A stretch of DNA of 64,000 nt from Tethya wilhelma (Eukaryota > Porifera > Demospongiae > Tethyida > Tethyidae), in contig CAXIPT010000003.1 in assembly GCA_964030475.1 (NCBI GenBank), forward strand, positions 378,797 through 442,796, in the 5' to 3' direction. Below the pieces are notes generated by a model. The model was given only the letters and a program-made list of their open reading frames with translations, did not search any database and had not been told where the DNA came from. This document shows, one piece after another, positions 1 to 11,300 of the stretch (position 1 is the first letter of the stretch; every line of letters begins with the position of its first letter). A program made the translations under genes and the position numbers.

Positions 1-631
1 GGGGGGGGGGGGGGGGGGGGGGGGGAAGAAGCTACACAGTACATTTATGTTTTTGTGTTTAGTGTGAACACCCATTATTACCAGCACCACAGTATCATGT
101 CACGCTAGAGTAGCTATATACAAGTGACTGCTAATTAAATCAGCTAAAAAGAGACCCAGACAGGAAGAAAAATATGATTAATATTCATGAACTTACCAAA
201 GAACCAATACTATATGTAGCTGCTGGAGATCCCATCTTAAACAAGAACCAATGAGCAGCACTTGGCCACCATCATTAGTCTCTCAGACTCCAGCAGTAGC
301 TTAGTAACCTGTGCAGAGAGATAAAACACAAGACTAAAAAATTTTTTCAGACAAAAAAATCCATGAACCAGCCCACAGTACAGCTCTAAATTTTTGTGGC
401 ACAGTATTTTCGTGAACTTCACGATTATATCAAGAAAACTGTATATCAGCAATATAATTCTGAGATTGTGATACACGAAAAGTTTGTTCAAAAACAGCAA
501 AGACAGACTTTTCACGAACTTTTTGCACCACAAAAATCTGGTACACAAACACTGCAATGCAATGCACTCACAAACAGTGAGAGAAAAGAAAGACAAGGAG
601 AATTACTAGAACCACTGGCTCCTGACCTCAG

Positions 632-664
<33 letters not shown>

Positions 665-1920
665 ACTCAGTTTTTGAACATTACACAGGTTGACCATTGC
701 TGAACATGCAAGTACATTACACCGGCCCACTATATGGTTACTATGGTAACCACCTATTTTCAATTTTAATGCCTTTCAAATAAAAATTATCATTACAGGG
801 TCAGTACATCCAAGGGAAGACAAGTCAGAGCCAGGCAAACAAGGGATGAGTTATCTATCAATGGGGTAAACCAGGGGTTCTGTCAGGGAGTGGAGAGGGG
901 GGGGACAAGCTGTAAACAGTGCATTTCTGTTTAGTGTAGTGGACACCCATTATTGCCTGCACCACAATATCTCGTCACGCTAGAGTAGCTACATGTGACT
1001 GTTTATTAAATTAGCTAAAAGAGACACAAAAAATTGCTACTATTCATGAACTTACCAAAGAGCCATTACTTGTATGTAGCTGTTGGAAGTCTCATGGCTC
1101 ACTCTACACAAGAACCAAAGAGCAGTGGCGGTACCTGTGGACAGGAGGAACAACAAAGAGATATAAAATTTGCCCACACTCAAAAAAAAAAATTTTTTTA
1201 AAATGTTGTGTCAGCAACTGAACCACGCTCCAACACTTACCAAGGAGGGTGAACCAGTAGAGACACTTGCAACAAATAGAGTGTCACTCGCGAGACACTG
1301 AGTAGGCCTTACTGCAATCCGGCAGCAGAGCCACAAACTTTCTTCGAATAGCTTTCTTCAAGCTTCTTCCCGCAAATCAGCTGATTTGGTGAAATTTGAA
1401 TGTTTGTTTACGCGCATGCGCAATACAGTCTCATTCCAAATTTCTGGATCGGGAATCGGAAAATGGGAACGAGTCCTTTCAAGATTCTTATTATTGAGGG
1501 GCATGATAGAGGAGGACTGACTGGTCTCAGCAGTGGTGTCTATGCTGTGAGATGGAGAATAGTCAATGCACACGAAATAAAAAGTATTTGAACAGGTCAG
1601 TATATCAGTGTCAGTGTGGCTAGCATGCATTATTTGAAGTAGTTAGACTGAAATTGAATACTCTTCAGTGCATCAGTTCAACAAATAACCATCTAACTAC
1701 AGGTGTTTGCATCTTGCAGAGTGTGCCAGCTGCCAGTCCTCTCCTAGTGCGGGGTTTCTCTGTGAGTGAGGAAGGATAGGCTGAATTACGATATCTGTAA
1801 GTTGGTGTGATAATAAGTGCTGCCATATACATACGTACGGGTGCCAACTGTCCCATGCACATGTGAACTTTGCAACATGTACACTTGTAACTTTTCAACA
1901 TGCGCATGTGTCGGTACAAC

Positions 1921-2312
1921 TAAGTAAGTAGTAAGTACATAAGTATAGGAATGGGCAGTGCTATAAAAAGTATTGGAACAAGGCATGTCTCAATTTTGAC
2001 ACATGACTACTCCATTTTCCATACCCAACTATTGGCTGGCAGTCCTGTTTAAGTTACCTGTCTGTTATAGTTTACTTCACTGCTTATAGCCAACTGATTA
2101 GTAGAAATTTGAACCAATGCAATAATAAGCTATGGTATACACTATCATACAGATCATTGCATTTACGACACTGAGGATCCATATTATGAGGGATCAAGAA
2201 TAAAAATGAAGTATATAGTCATGTGTCGAAATTGAGACATGCCTTGTTCCAGTACTTTTTACCGAACTGCCTATTCCTACTTATTTTTTTGGAAATTTTA
2301 ACTACTTGTTTA
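1921..2312. mobile_element. MITE with ~100-bp terminal inverted repeats (family M1)
   Basis: The left end (about 1921-2018) reads GGAATGGGCAGTGC then TAAAAAGTATTGGAACAAGG and a CACATGACTAC motif. The right end (about 2207-2312) is its diverged reverse complement. There is no coding capacity between them. The same family recurs at 16848-16935 (one end), 20042-20157 (one end), 22443-22820, 29567-29965, 40815-41150 and 60975-61340, so it is a multicopy non-autonomous element. This copy is the most diverged. Confidence 0.75.
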
Positions 2313-3022
2313 CTAGAAGGTTGTCTATTGAGCCACCACTCCAGCTTTTCATTACATTTATTTTATTTTATTTTATTACATTCATTTTATAGGATTGTAT
2401 ATTGTTGACATCAGTTCAGCTTGTTCCTTGAGTACATGCTTCCATGGCCAGTACAATGAATCTATGAATCAATGATCCTTTCTTCAAAGCCATATTTTCC
2501 CTCTCTCTTATTTGGTTCAATCATAAAATCAATGTATGATTCTTATCTAGTGGGTAAGCCTAAGCGGGTTTGTAGGCTATTTCATGCAAGTTTCACACAT
2601 TCATTCATGTGTTCAAATCGAGCACTCAATTCCTTGTTGAGTTCTTTGAGCTCATCTCTAGCACTTGAGAGCATCTTGTCTCATACATCAGATTCAATGC
2701 TGCTATCATCAGATTGAAATAATTATTGTGCCACGAGGTCCTTCACGGTTCGTAATTCTTTCTGCCGATAAACTTCAATTCGATAGTATTGTTGTTTATG
2801 CTTTGTCCAGTGGCATTTCTGTGGGCAGACTTCAAATTTGATATCTTCCTTATTACTAAACATACTTTGTCTCACATTCCTTTAATTCATTGCAACACAC
2901 ACTAGGTACTTTTGTGAATTGTCACTTATGATACATGGAAAATGCCATGCAGGTGAAATTGTAATCTGTGCAATTATATAGTAACAGACATACCAATTTT
3001 GTCAAGAAACTGTTATATAAAA

Positions 3023-3107
3023 CCCTGATACTCAGGCTGGTATCAAACCCAAGACCTTCTGATTACTAGTCATCAAGCACTTTTACCACTAAACCACTGA
3101 GTACCCC
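3023..3107 (-). repeat. tRNA-derived SINE-like fragment
   Basis: Read on the minus strand, the segment has a box-A-like TGGTTTAGTGG followed by a box-B-like GGTTTGATACC about 40 bases later, spaced as in a tRNA gene. The anticodon arm closes only with an 8-base loop and the acceptor stem is poor, so a functional tRNA is unlikely. It is best read as the head of a tRNA-derived SINE. Confidence 0.5.
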
Positions 3108-3370
3108 ATGAATTTATTAATCATGGTGAATCCACAAACAAAATTATGCCACGATCAACTTTTACGTACCAACTTGACTAATTGCATGGAGCAGTGAATA
3201 CAATAACTCATGTAATTATTATTATCCTGACACATCGGATGAATCAATTAATGCATAAGCCGAGCAAAATGAAAAGCAACAGCAAAGCAGCAATATTAAT
3301 TATTATGGGTACAAACTTGGAACATAAAACAAACCACAAAATAATTATTACATGTGTTTTAAAAGTGTTG

Positions 3371-5923
3371 CTAGGACAACACATACATTGTTCCACTGTG
3401 CATTGACTTTGCCACTTCAACTGCAACTTGAGCTCTTTCTCTGAGTACTTTCAGTGCCTCTACACGTTCTTCATGTCCTGGCTTTTCACCTTGCTTTTCT
3501 GCCTCGATCAATAGTTCTATGTAGGCCACTTGAGAAGAACTCTCACGAGATGAATCAGATTTTCTGAGGGCAATTTGGTCTAGTTTGTTGATCGACTCTT
3601 GTGCCCGTTTAATAAGCTCCAACACTTTACCGTACGTTTCTTTGAGGTGTTTTGCTACCCCACTTAGGATGTCTTCGGCAGTAGATTGCTGGACTCTTGA
3701 AGGCATGGCTGTGGGTGTGCTGTATTTCTTGATGAGATCCTCAAGTGTCTTTTTCTCTTTCACTGGTCGCTGCTCATATCGATATGGTCTGTTGACATGT
3801 TGTGTCCAGTGACATTTCCGTGGACACACCCCACAGCATGAGTCTTTGTTTCGTGACCAATAGCTGCCTTCCATAGCAAAACAGTTGTACCTTTTGCTAT
3901 CGTTTTTGATAGTGCAAGGATAGTGACAAGTATGTTTACAGTTCAAGCAAATTGTTGCGTTCTTCTTATCTGGTACTGGCTCCATAAACCCTTTCATCAC
4001 TTCAACTTCATATGTGAAAGGTTCATTATTATCTTCACTTAATTGACAAACTATTGCTTTTTTATCTCGTTCTAGTTCTCTAATGAGGTCAAGACTGTAG
4101 GTGATTTGTCTTTGTAGTCCTTCCACAAGAGTTTCTAGCTGTTTTCGTTCATCCAAAACATTATTTGTTAGCAGTAGACTTCTGGGCTGCATTTTTTCAA
4201 AGTTTGTGAAAAAGTTCTTGAGACTATTAGATACCATTTTCCAGAAACCTGAGCTGATGATATCAGTAGTATCACTGTTGTTTGCATACAATGCAGAGTT
4301 GTTGAACTTAAAGTAATCAGCATAGGGTATATTTACTATCCTGATAGCTTCTAGAACCTGAGGCTGTTGAGCATCACAAAAAGTTACCATTAAGAAGATG
4401 TTATCTTTCATGTCAATTCCAAACACTCCCAGTATTGAGTCAAAGATGTACTGCTGTGTTGGTGTTAGTCGAGATGAGGCAGCCTTTGTGACAAATCCCA
4501 CACCATCAATGTGGTCAATACCATGGGGAGGTGGGGTGGAGAAGAACTGTTTGATTTGCTCTGTCAATACAGCATCTTGTTGTATTCCTCTGGTGTCTCC
4601 ATACCCAGGTGTGTCAATGATGGTTAGGGTGTAGTCTAAAGCAGATCTTTCAAGTGGGTAAAATGTATAGGCAGTGATGAATCTTGTTTGACTTTCAGCT
4701 TGAGACCTAGCTTCTTCTTTGATCAACTTAAATCTAAAGTCATACTCCCATTTCACTCCCAGTATGTAGTTGACCATACATTCAATCAGTGTACTCTTGC
4801 CTTCTCCAGTTGCTCCTACAAGCATCAATACTCTCTCTTGTTTTTTTTTGCCTAGTTCAGGATCTCCAAAATGACACTTGGCAATCATCTTTACTTTGTC
4901 TTTCACTGTATAAGTCACTCCTGGTAGTTGATAAAATGTTGGGGGGCCGTCTATTAGCAGTGATCTCCTTGCTTGAGCTTCTCTGGATAGACATACAGCC
5001 AGAGGAGGTGGTTCAGTTGTAACAATGACTTCACTTTCAATTCCAACACCACCATCCTCTAGTCCAGGTCGTATTTTGAAAATGTACTTGGTTTGTGGTG
5101 AAAGATCAGTAATGGTCAATTCTGTTTCGTTGCTTGAAGTCATTTCCCTTTTCCAATTAGGTTGATCTTGATCATCAGCACTGCGGTATCTTACACGATA
5201 TGACTCAACATTCTCACTACCATGTTCGGGTTTCTCCCATCGAAGTGTGATGCTGTCATGAGTCACAATATTGGCTGTTGGCTTGTTGGGATGAATTGGT
5301 GGTGCCTTCGTTTCAATAGGATCACTGACTTCACTCCAAGCACCAGCACTACCATCCTCTAGGTCAGGTTGTACCTTAAAGATGTACTTGGTTTGAGGAG
5401 AAAGATCAGTTATGGATATCTTTGAATCTGTATTGTTATCAGTCAGTTTGCTTTTCCATGATTTCGTTGAATTATCAGCACAACGATATTGCACTAGATA
5501 TGCTTCAACATTCTCACTGCCAAATTTGGGTTTCTCCCACTCTATTGTGATGCTATTTTGGGTGACATCACTGGCTATTGGCTTCCCAGGCTTACATAGA
5601 TTGAATCCTGTTTGCTTTGATCGTTTAAATGTCATTTCTCTAGCCAGTTCTTTCAGGGATGGTATTTCTTCAAGGATGGCCATAAATGTATCAAAACAGG
5701 CTGGATTTTGTTCAACTTTTGTTAAAATTTGTCCTAAGAGATCGTTTGTTCTGAGACTTTCATTGTGATGTTGATTGGTAGCATTTCTTTGGTTCTCTTG
5801 AGAAATCAGATTCTTTGCAAATGCCTTTGTAGCTACACTCTCTACATCATGTCCTACTCCAGTCACTAGTCTATCAAAGCAACCTTGAAAGGCACGATAC
5901 TCAGCAGTGTCAGTTTTATCCAT
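3371..5923 (-). CDS. CARD-like / FN3x2 / P-loop GTPase protein (gene A)
   Basis: Intronless 850-codon frame. The first ATG (protein start MDKTDTAEYR) matches the ATG shared by the three paralogues at 8.4-24.4 kb; an upstream in-frame TTG adds six residues but is an unlikely start. Domains: an all-helical CARD-like module (about 4-100; an inference from the CF..LV..V..DVE and LL..IL.K patterns), two fibronectin type III domains (about 110-205 and 207-300), then a GTPase domain with Walker A GATGEGKST (370-378), G3 DTPGYGD (437-443) and a G4-like TFCD (514-517). A Cys/His-rich segment follows (about 660-705, with CLNCKHTCHYPC), then a predicted helical tail. The layout suggests an intracellular innate-immune or scaffold GTPase; substrate and partners are unknown. 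No signal peptide or membrane segment is seen. Its 5' flank is near-identical to that of gene B. Confidence 0.88.
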   Translation of the reverse strand: MDKTDTAEYRAFQGCFDRLVTGVGHDVESVATKAFAKNLISQENQRNATNQHHNESLRTNDLLGQILTKVEQNPACFDTFMAILEEIPSLKELAREMTFKRSKQTGFNLCKPGKPIASDVTQNSITIEWEKPKFGSENVEAYLVQYRCADNSTKSWKSKLTDNNTDSKISITDLSPQTKYIFKVQPDLEDGSAGAWSEVSDPIETKAPPIHPNKPTANIVTHDSITLRWEKPEHGSENVESYRVRYRSADDQDQPNWKREMTSSNETELTITDLSPQTKYIFKIRPGLEDGGVGIESEVIVTTEPPPLAVCLSREAQARRSLLIDGPPTFYQLPGVTYTVKDKVKMIAKCHFGDPELGKKKQERVLMLVGATGEGKSTLIECMVNYILGVKWEYDFRFKLIKEEARSQAESQTRFITAYTFYPLERSALDYTLTIIDTPGYGDTRGIQQDAVLTEQIKQFFSTPPPHGIDHIDGVGFVTKAASSRLTPTQQYIFDSILGVFGIDMKDNIFLMVTFCDAQQPQVLEAIRIVNIPYADYFKFNNSALYANNSDTTDIISSGFWKMVSNSLKNFFTNFEKMQPRSLLLTNNVLDERKQLETLVEGLQRQITYSLDLIRELERDKKAIVCQLSEDNNEPFTYEVEVMKGFMEPVPDKKNATICLNCKHTCHYPCTIKNDSKRYNCFAMEGSYWSRNKDSCCGVCPRKCHWTQHVNRPYRYEQRPVKEKKTLEDLIKKYSTPTAMPSRVQQSTAEDILSGVAKHLKETYGKVLELIKRAQESINKLDQIALRKSDSSRESSSQVAYIELLIEAEKQGEKPGHEERVEALKVLRERAQVAVEVAKSMHSGTMYVLS

Positions 5924-6113
5924 GATAGCTATTGATGGCAACTTTCATACAAACAGTTGATATTCTCTCTTCAGAAACAAACTGCTAGCTACGATTTGTA
6001 CAATATGTCGCTGTAGCTGTGTGTATGTTAAGAATGTGGGGGGGTGTAGAACATGATGATATTCATAAGCAGTGAATACAATAGATCTTCTGATTAATTT
6101 ACAGCATGCACCA

Positions 6114-6145
<32 letters not shown>

Positions 6146-6750
6146 CACATGCAGTCAATGAATAGTATTATCATAATGACTCAGCAGAAATTGCTGCATG
6201 CATTACTACATGGAAACAACATTTTGTTCTAAACAAAACCTATAGATTTAAAAAGTTGCATGGATATAATTATTGCATAATGTGAATAGAAATAATGCTT
6301 CAACCTTCAGACTTCTGTGACTGAGTGATGGTGTAAGGATGAGAGTTAAAGAAAAGCACGACATGTGACTTAATAAATGCGAGGGGGGCTAAAGGATATA
6401 GAATCTGATATGTGTTGGTATAGGCTAAGCACAAAAAACTTGACCAGTCTTCAACTAGCAATCCCTCTCTGTGTAAGAGAGTCACTGGCATGAAATGCAC
6501 ACAATCAGTCACAGCAGTGGGTGTATATTAAAGCTTATCTTTATTATTCATGACTATTTAATTAATATTATGGTCTGGTCTATCTACCAGTGCCATCTGA
6601 AGGGACAAACAACTTCCAACACATCACAACTCCCTCTAGTAACTAAAGATGAATACCATCATCTCACAATGGAGTGGTCTGATAGATATGGCTATCTTAA
6701 AACAACAGACAACTAATAGCAATTGACCTTTCTCTCACACATCACACACT

Positions 6751-6923
<173 letters not shown>

Positions 6924-7339
6924 TCTCTATCTGCTCCGTTCAGTTCTAGTAAGAGGAACAATCGTGCAGCCGTCCCAAGAGATCACTGAAAGCACTGACT
7001 ACACCCACTAATATGACTGTGTGTGTGCGTCAACAGAGAGAGAGAGAGAGAGAGACAGTAACTAACAAGACAAAATTACATTTTTTGTCTAACTTAGGTA
7101 AGTAGGTAAAAAGTTTATGATCTTCAAATTATGCCTGATCTGAAAGCCGCTCAACTGACTGCACCTGACTAGTGCAGCCTGCAGGTTACCATACAGGGAC
7201 TGGTTTAAACATAAACTATAATATCCATGCATAAACCAAACAGTACAACATATAAAGAAGTAAATAGGCTAAGTTATCTCTCTTACAAGAGGCTTCATTC
7301 AAGCTTCTTTTTGCTGATTCAGCAACACGTGGGTCCCCG

Positions 7340-7402
7340 AATTTCAATATTACTTAGTTTTTGTATTCTATTTATTCGAACCAATAAAGTAATATTGAAA
7401 TC
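7340..7402. promoter_or_regulatory. Conserved hairpin upstream of frataxin exon 1 (copy 1)
   Basis: Inverted arms TTTCAATATTACTT and AAGTAATATTGAAA enclose a segment with TTCGAACCAAT, a CCAAT-box-like motif, ending 12 bp before the ATG. The same structure precedes frataxin copies 2 (16089-16159), 4 (25217-25299) and 5 (26290-26350). In copy 4 the arms extend by a further TTCGAA pairing, so the element may be an old MITE retained in the leader. A regulatory role is inferred from position only. Confidence 0.5.
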
Positions 7403-7414
7403 AAGCAAGCAAAC

Positions 7415-7961
7415 ATGAAGCCCCTACTCTATGCTGTGAGACTAGCCACTAGAAGATGGTCCAAGGTGTCTCCTTTGGGAGTCTACCACAGTAGAGACAG
7501 ACGGAGTGCTACGAGGAGACATGTCCGCCATCTCCCTCTTAGAAACCAACTCCCACTGAGTCAAAGACAACCACTGACAGTAAGTCAGTATTGGAATACA
7601 CTGCCAGTTAACTCACGCATGATTCATGCATCATTGAGAAACAGTCAGTTATAAAACACTTCAGTACATGCAACAAAAATGACCAAGTCTCTAGACTTAG
7701 TCTATGTACAGCTATTGTCGTATTTGACCATCGATATTTCTCTCTCCCCTCCAGTCCCTACCATCACCATGGCAACCAGGCCCCACCCCCTGTGTCCACC
7801 TCCTCTCCTCCAGCAGTGAGAGAGAAGAGGGGGAGATAAGACAATTGGACCACCTCTCCTATCACAGGCTAGCTGATGAGACTCTGGATGAACTGGCAGC
7901 CTTCTTTGAGGACCTTGGAGACAGTGGGCTCTGTAGCAAGGACTATGATGCTTCTTTAACT
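7415..7961 (+). pseudogene. Frataxin 5'-half copy 1 (exons 1-2 only)
   Basis: Exon 1 copy (7415-7579, 55 codons, Arg-rich mitochondrial presequence) and exon 2 copy (7755-7961, 69 codons) are open, in phase 0, and keep GT donors and an AG acceptor (CCTCCAG). Exons 3-5 are absent: gene B on the other strand begins about 400 bp downstream. The sequence is nearly identical to the intact gene at 26.4 kb. It is either a dead duplicate or an alternative upstream 5' end that could splice to exon 3 some 19 kb away. Transcript data would decide. Confidence 0.85.
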
Positions 7962-8355
7962 GTGAGTCTATAGCTAGGTAGTCTGAAGCAGTTTGAGTTT
8001 TATGGCTACTAATTATGGTTACTTTGTTGTAACCTTTTTTCCCTTTCTCTCCCTTTTCATATTTTTTTTCTTTTCGGAACACAATTCATTGTCTGATACA
8101 CATTAACATTCATAATGGTACAAATGACATTGTGCTATGACCAATTGCAATTTATGGAGCAGTGAATACAATAACTCATGTAATTATTATTATCCTGACA
8201 CATCTTAAATGGTGGATGAACAATGTATAATCCGAGCAAAATGAAAAGCAAAGGTCAACTTACTAATAAATCATTATGGGTATAAACTTGGAACATAAAA
8301 CAAACAACAAAATAATTATTATTAGATGTGTTTTAAAGCGTTGCTAGGACAATGT
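7962..8355. other. Spacer between frataxin copy 1 and gene B 3' end
   Basis: There is no gene. From about 8155 the sequence matches the 3' flank of gene A (about 3185-3370), including GGAGCAGTGAATACAATAAC, so the duplicated unit extends past the stop codons of genes A and B. Confidence 0.7.
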
Positions 8356-11300
8356 TTACATTGTTCTACTGCGCATTGTCTTTGCCACTTCGACTACAAT
8401 TTGAGCTCTTTCTTTGAGTATTTTCAGTGCCTCTATTCGTTGCTTACATCCTGACTTCCCACCTCTCCTTTCTGCCTCAATCAATTGTTCTATGTGGGCC
8501 ACTTGAGAAGAGCTATCACGAGATGGATCAGATTTTTTGAGGGCTATTCGATCTATTTTGTTGATGGATTCTTGTGCCTTTTTAATGAGATATAATACGT
8601 TAACGTTATTTTTCTGAGCCATTATTGCTTCTCTATCTTGTTGAAGTTCTCTTATGATGTCAAGACTAGAAGAAATTTGTCTTTGCAGTCCTTCCACGAA
8701 GACTTCTAATTGTTCACGCTCTTCCAAAACAACTTTTGTTTGCTGTAGGCTTTTTGACTTCATTTTTTTAAAGTCATCAAAAAACTTCAATAGTGCAACA
8801 AATCCCATTTTCCAGAAATGTATAGTAAAATAATCATCAGTATCACTATTGTCGTCATACAATGCAGAGTTGTTAAACTTAAAGTAACCAACATTGGGTA
8901 CATTAGCTGCTCTAATAGCTTCTAGTACCCCGGGTCTTTGGGCATCACTGAACGTTAGCATCAAGAAGATGTTGTTTTTCATATCTTCTCCAAATATTCT
9001 TAGTATTGAGTCAAAGATGTACCGCTGTGTTGGTGTTAATCGACGTAAACCAGCCCAAGTGACAAATCCAATACCATCAATGTGGTCAATGCCATGAGGA
9101 GGTGGGGTGGAGAAGAACTGTTTGATTTGTTGTGTCAGTGCAGCATCATGTTCAATTCCTCTGGTGTCTCCATAGCCAGGTGTGTCAATGATGGTTAGGG
9201 TGTAGTCTAGAGCAGATCCTTCAACTGGGTAAAATGTATAGGCAGTGATGAATCTTGTTTGTGTTTCAGTATGAGACTTAGCTTCTTCATTGATCAACTT
9301 AAATCTAAAGTCATATTCCCACTTCACTCCCAGTATGTAGTTGACCATACATTCAATCAGTGTACTCTTTCCTGCTCCAGTTGCTCCTACAAGCATCAAT
9401 ACTCTCTCTTGTTTCCCCCTGCCTAGTTCAGGATCTCCAAAATGACACTTGGCAATCTTCTTTTCTTCATCTCTCATTGTGTAAGTCACTCCTGGTAGTT
9501 CATATACTGGTGGAGGGCCTTTACTAATCAGTAACCTCTTTGAATGAGCTTCTTTATACTTGCAAATGGCAAGAGGAACTGGTCTGGTCATGACCAGGAT
9601 GCTATCAGTGAAGTCAGCACTGAGATATAGATTGTTATTTAGTTGTGGCCATACTTTAAATATGTACTCAGTGCTATTGCTCAACTTTCGAATGATTACT
9701 TTGTTTTCTTCGTTATATGTTCTTTGTTTTCCCCACCAATCAGAGTCAATACCTTTTTTATAATGTACTGTGTAGTGACTTATTTGATCACTACCTCTCT
9801 TTGGTCTATTCCATGTTAATGTGATACTTTCATGAGTTGTATTGGAAGCTGTTAGTCCAGTTGGTTTACACACTGGCATTGTAGTAATCATATCACTTGT
9901 TTTACTTTCAGTTCCATAATAACCACCACTGCATACTGGTTGAATTTTAAAACAATAACTAGTCTCTGGTTGAAGATTTTTTACCTCTAAACTCTCCTCA
10001 GTACCATATTTTGGCTTTGTCCATTCCAATTGAACGCTGCTGTGAGTGTGTAGTTCTCCAGGTGGAGTGGTTGTCAAGTTTCGAACAGGCTCACTGATTT
10101 CACTGTCGTTACCTTTACCATTGATACATTTGGGTATGACTTTGAACACATACTCAAAATTATAATCCATAATATGTTTTGTTGAACTTGTATCCATACT
10201 TTTCTGATTAATAATTGTCTTGTGCAATTTTGTCCCATTCGATAGAACAGTTTTCCAGTCATTTGTGTCAGTTTTTCTGTACCATACTTCATAACCCTCG
10301 ATGTTCCCACATTTTTCTTCTGGTTCTGTCCATTGTAAGCAAACACTCTCATGAGTGACTTCTCCCACTGTTGGTTTCCCAGGAGGAGAGGTTGCCATGG
10401 TTTCAATGACATCACTCATCTCACTCTCCATACCAGCACCAGCTTCACCACACTCTGGACGAACTTTGAACTGGTATTTCTTTTTCATATCTAAGTGTGT
10501 TACTGTGATGGTTTCTTGAGCTCCTTCTGTTTTTAACTCATTCAGAACACCTTGCTCATAGTTGCATTCAACCTTGACTGTGTAATACTTAATGTTCTCA
10601 CTACCATACTTTGGTTTTGTCCACACTAAGGTTACACCATTGTGATATACACTTTTAGCATGTGGTTTCCCCGGGAGTGAGGTTGGTTTAGTCTTAATGG
10701 TCTCGCTTACTTCACTCTCATTACCTTCAGCTCCTTCACAAAGAGGAGCTACCTTGAATACATACTGTGTGGCAAGATCTAGGACTTTAATCTTCACTAT
10801 AGACATTGTCGTTAAAACTGTTCTCCAGTCTCCATCAGTTTTCCTATACCTCACTTTGTAGCCAATGATGTCCACACATTTTTCTTCTGGTTCTGTCCAC
10901 TTCAAGCTAACACTCTCATGAGTCACTTCACCCACCGTTGGTTTCCCAGGAGGAGAGGTTGCCATGGTTTCAATGACATCACTCATTTCACTCTCCATGC
11001 CAACACCAGCTTCACCACACTCAGGACGAACTTTGAACTGGTATTTCTTTTTCATATCTAGGTGAGGTACTGTGACGGTTTCTTGAGCTCCTTCTGTGAC
11101 AGTTTTAAATTCAAGCTCTTCATGAAATGTACCTTCACATTCAACTTTGATGGCATAAAACTTAGTATTCTCTCTGCCATACTCAGGTCGTGTCCATATC
11201 AATGTTACACTGTTGTGAAAAACACTTTCAGCTTGTGGTTTCCCTGGTGGAGATGTTGGTTTAGTCTTAATGGCCTCACTTGTTGCACTAGTACAACCAA

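Larger units (their letters stand above)
1..3370. other. Gene-poor left edge with repeat copies
   Basis: I find no convincing gene here. The first 25 bases are an uninterrupted G run, possibly an assembly edge artefact. Two related segments, about 26-250 and 890-1140, share a G-rich start, the phrase CACCCATTATT, the phrase GTCACGCTAGAGTAGCTA and a minus-strand splice-donor-like CTTTG|GTAAG; they look like a diverged direct duplication about 870 bp apart. A CA microsatellite lies at 633-662. An inverted-repeat element (1921-2312) and a tRNA-like SINE piece (3023-3107) are listed separately. A 90-codon minus-strand frame at 1358-1630 has no recognisable family or start context. Confidence 0.5.

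Noticed and set aside
1358..1630. Minus-strand 90-codon frame with a serine-rich N-terminal part
   Set aside because: No family signature, no clear splice or promoter context, and part of it overlaps an equally long frame on the plus strand.
3023..3107. Functional tRNA gene
   Set aside because: Anticodon loop length and acceptor stem do not fit; better explained as a SINE head.
5924..5941. Six-residue longer N-terminus for the CARD-family genes (…PSIAI)
   Set aside because: It requires a TTG start; all four paralogues share the ATG at MDxxDTAEYR.
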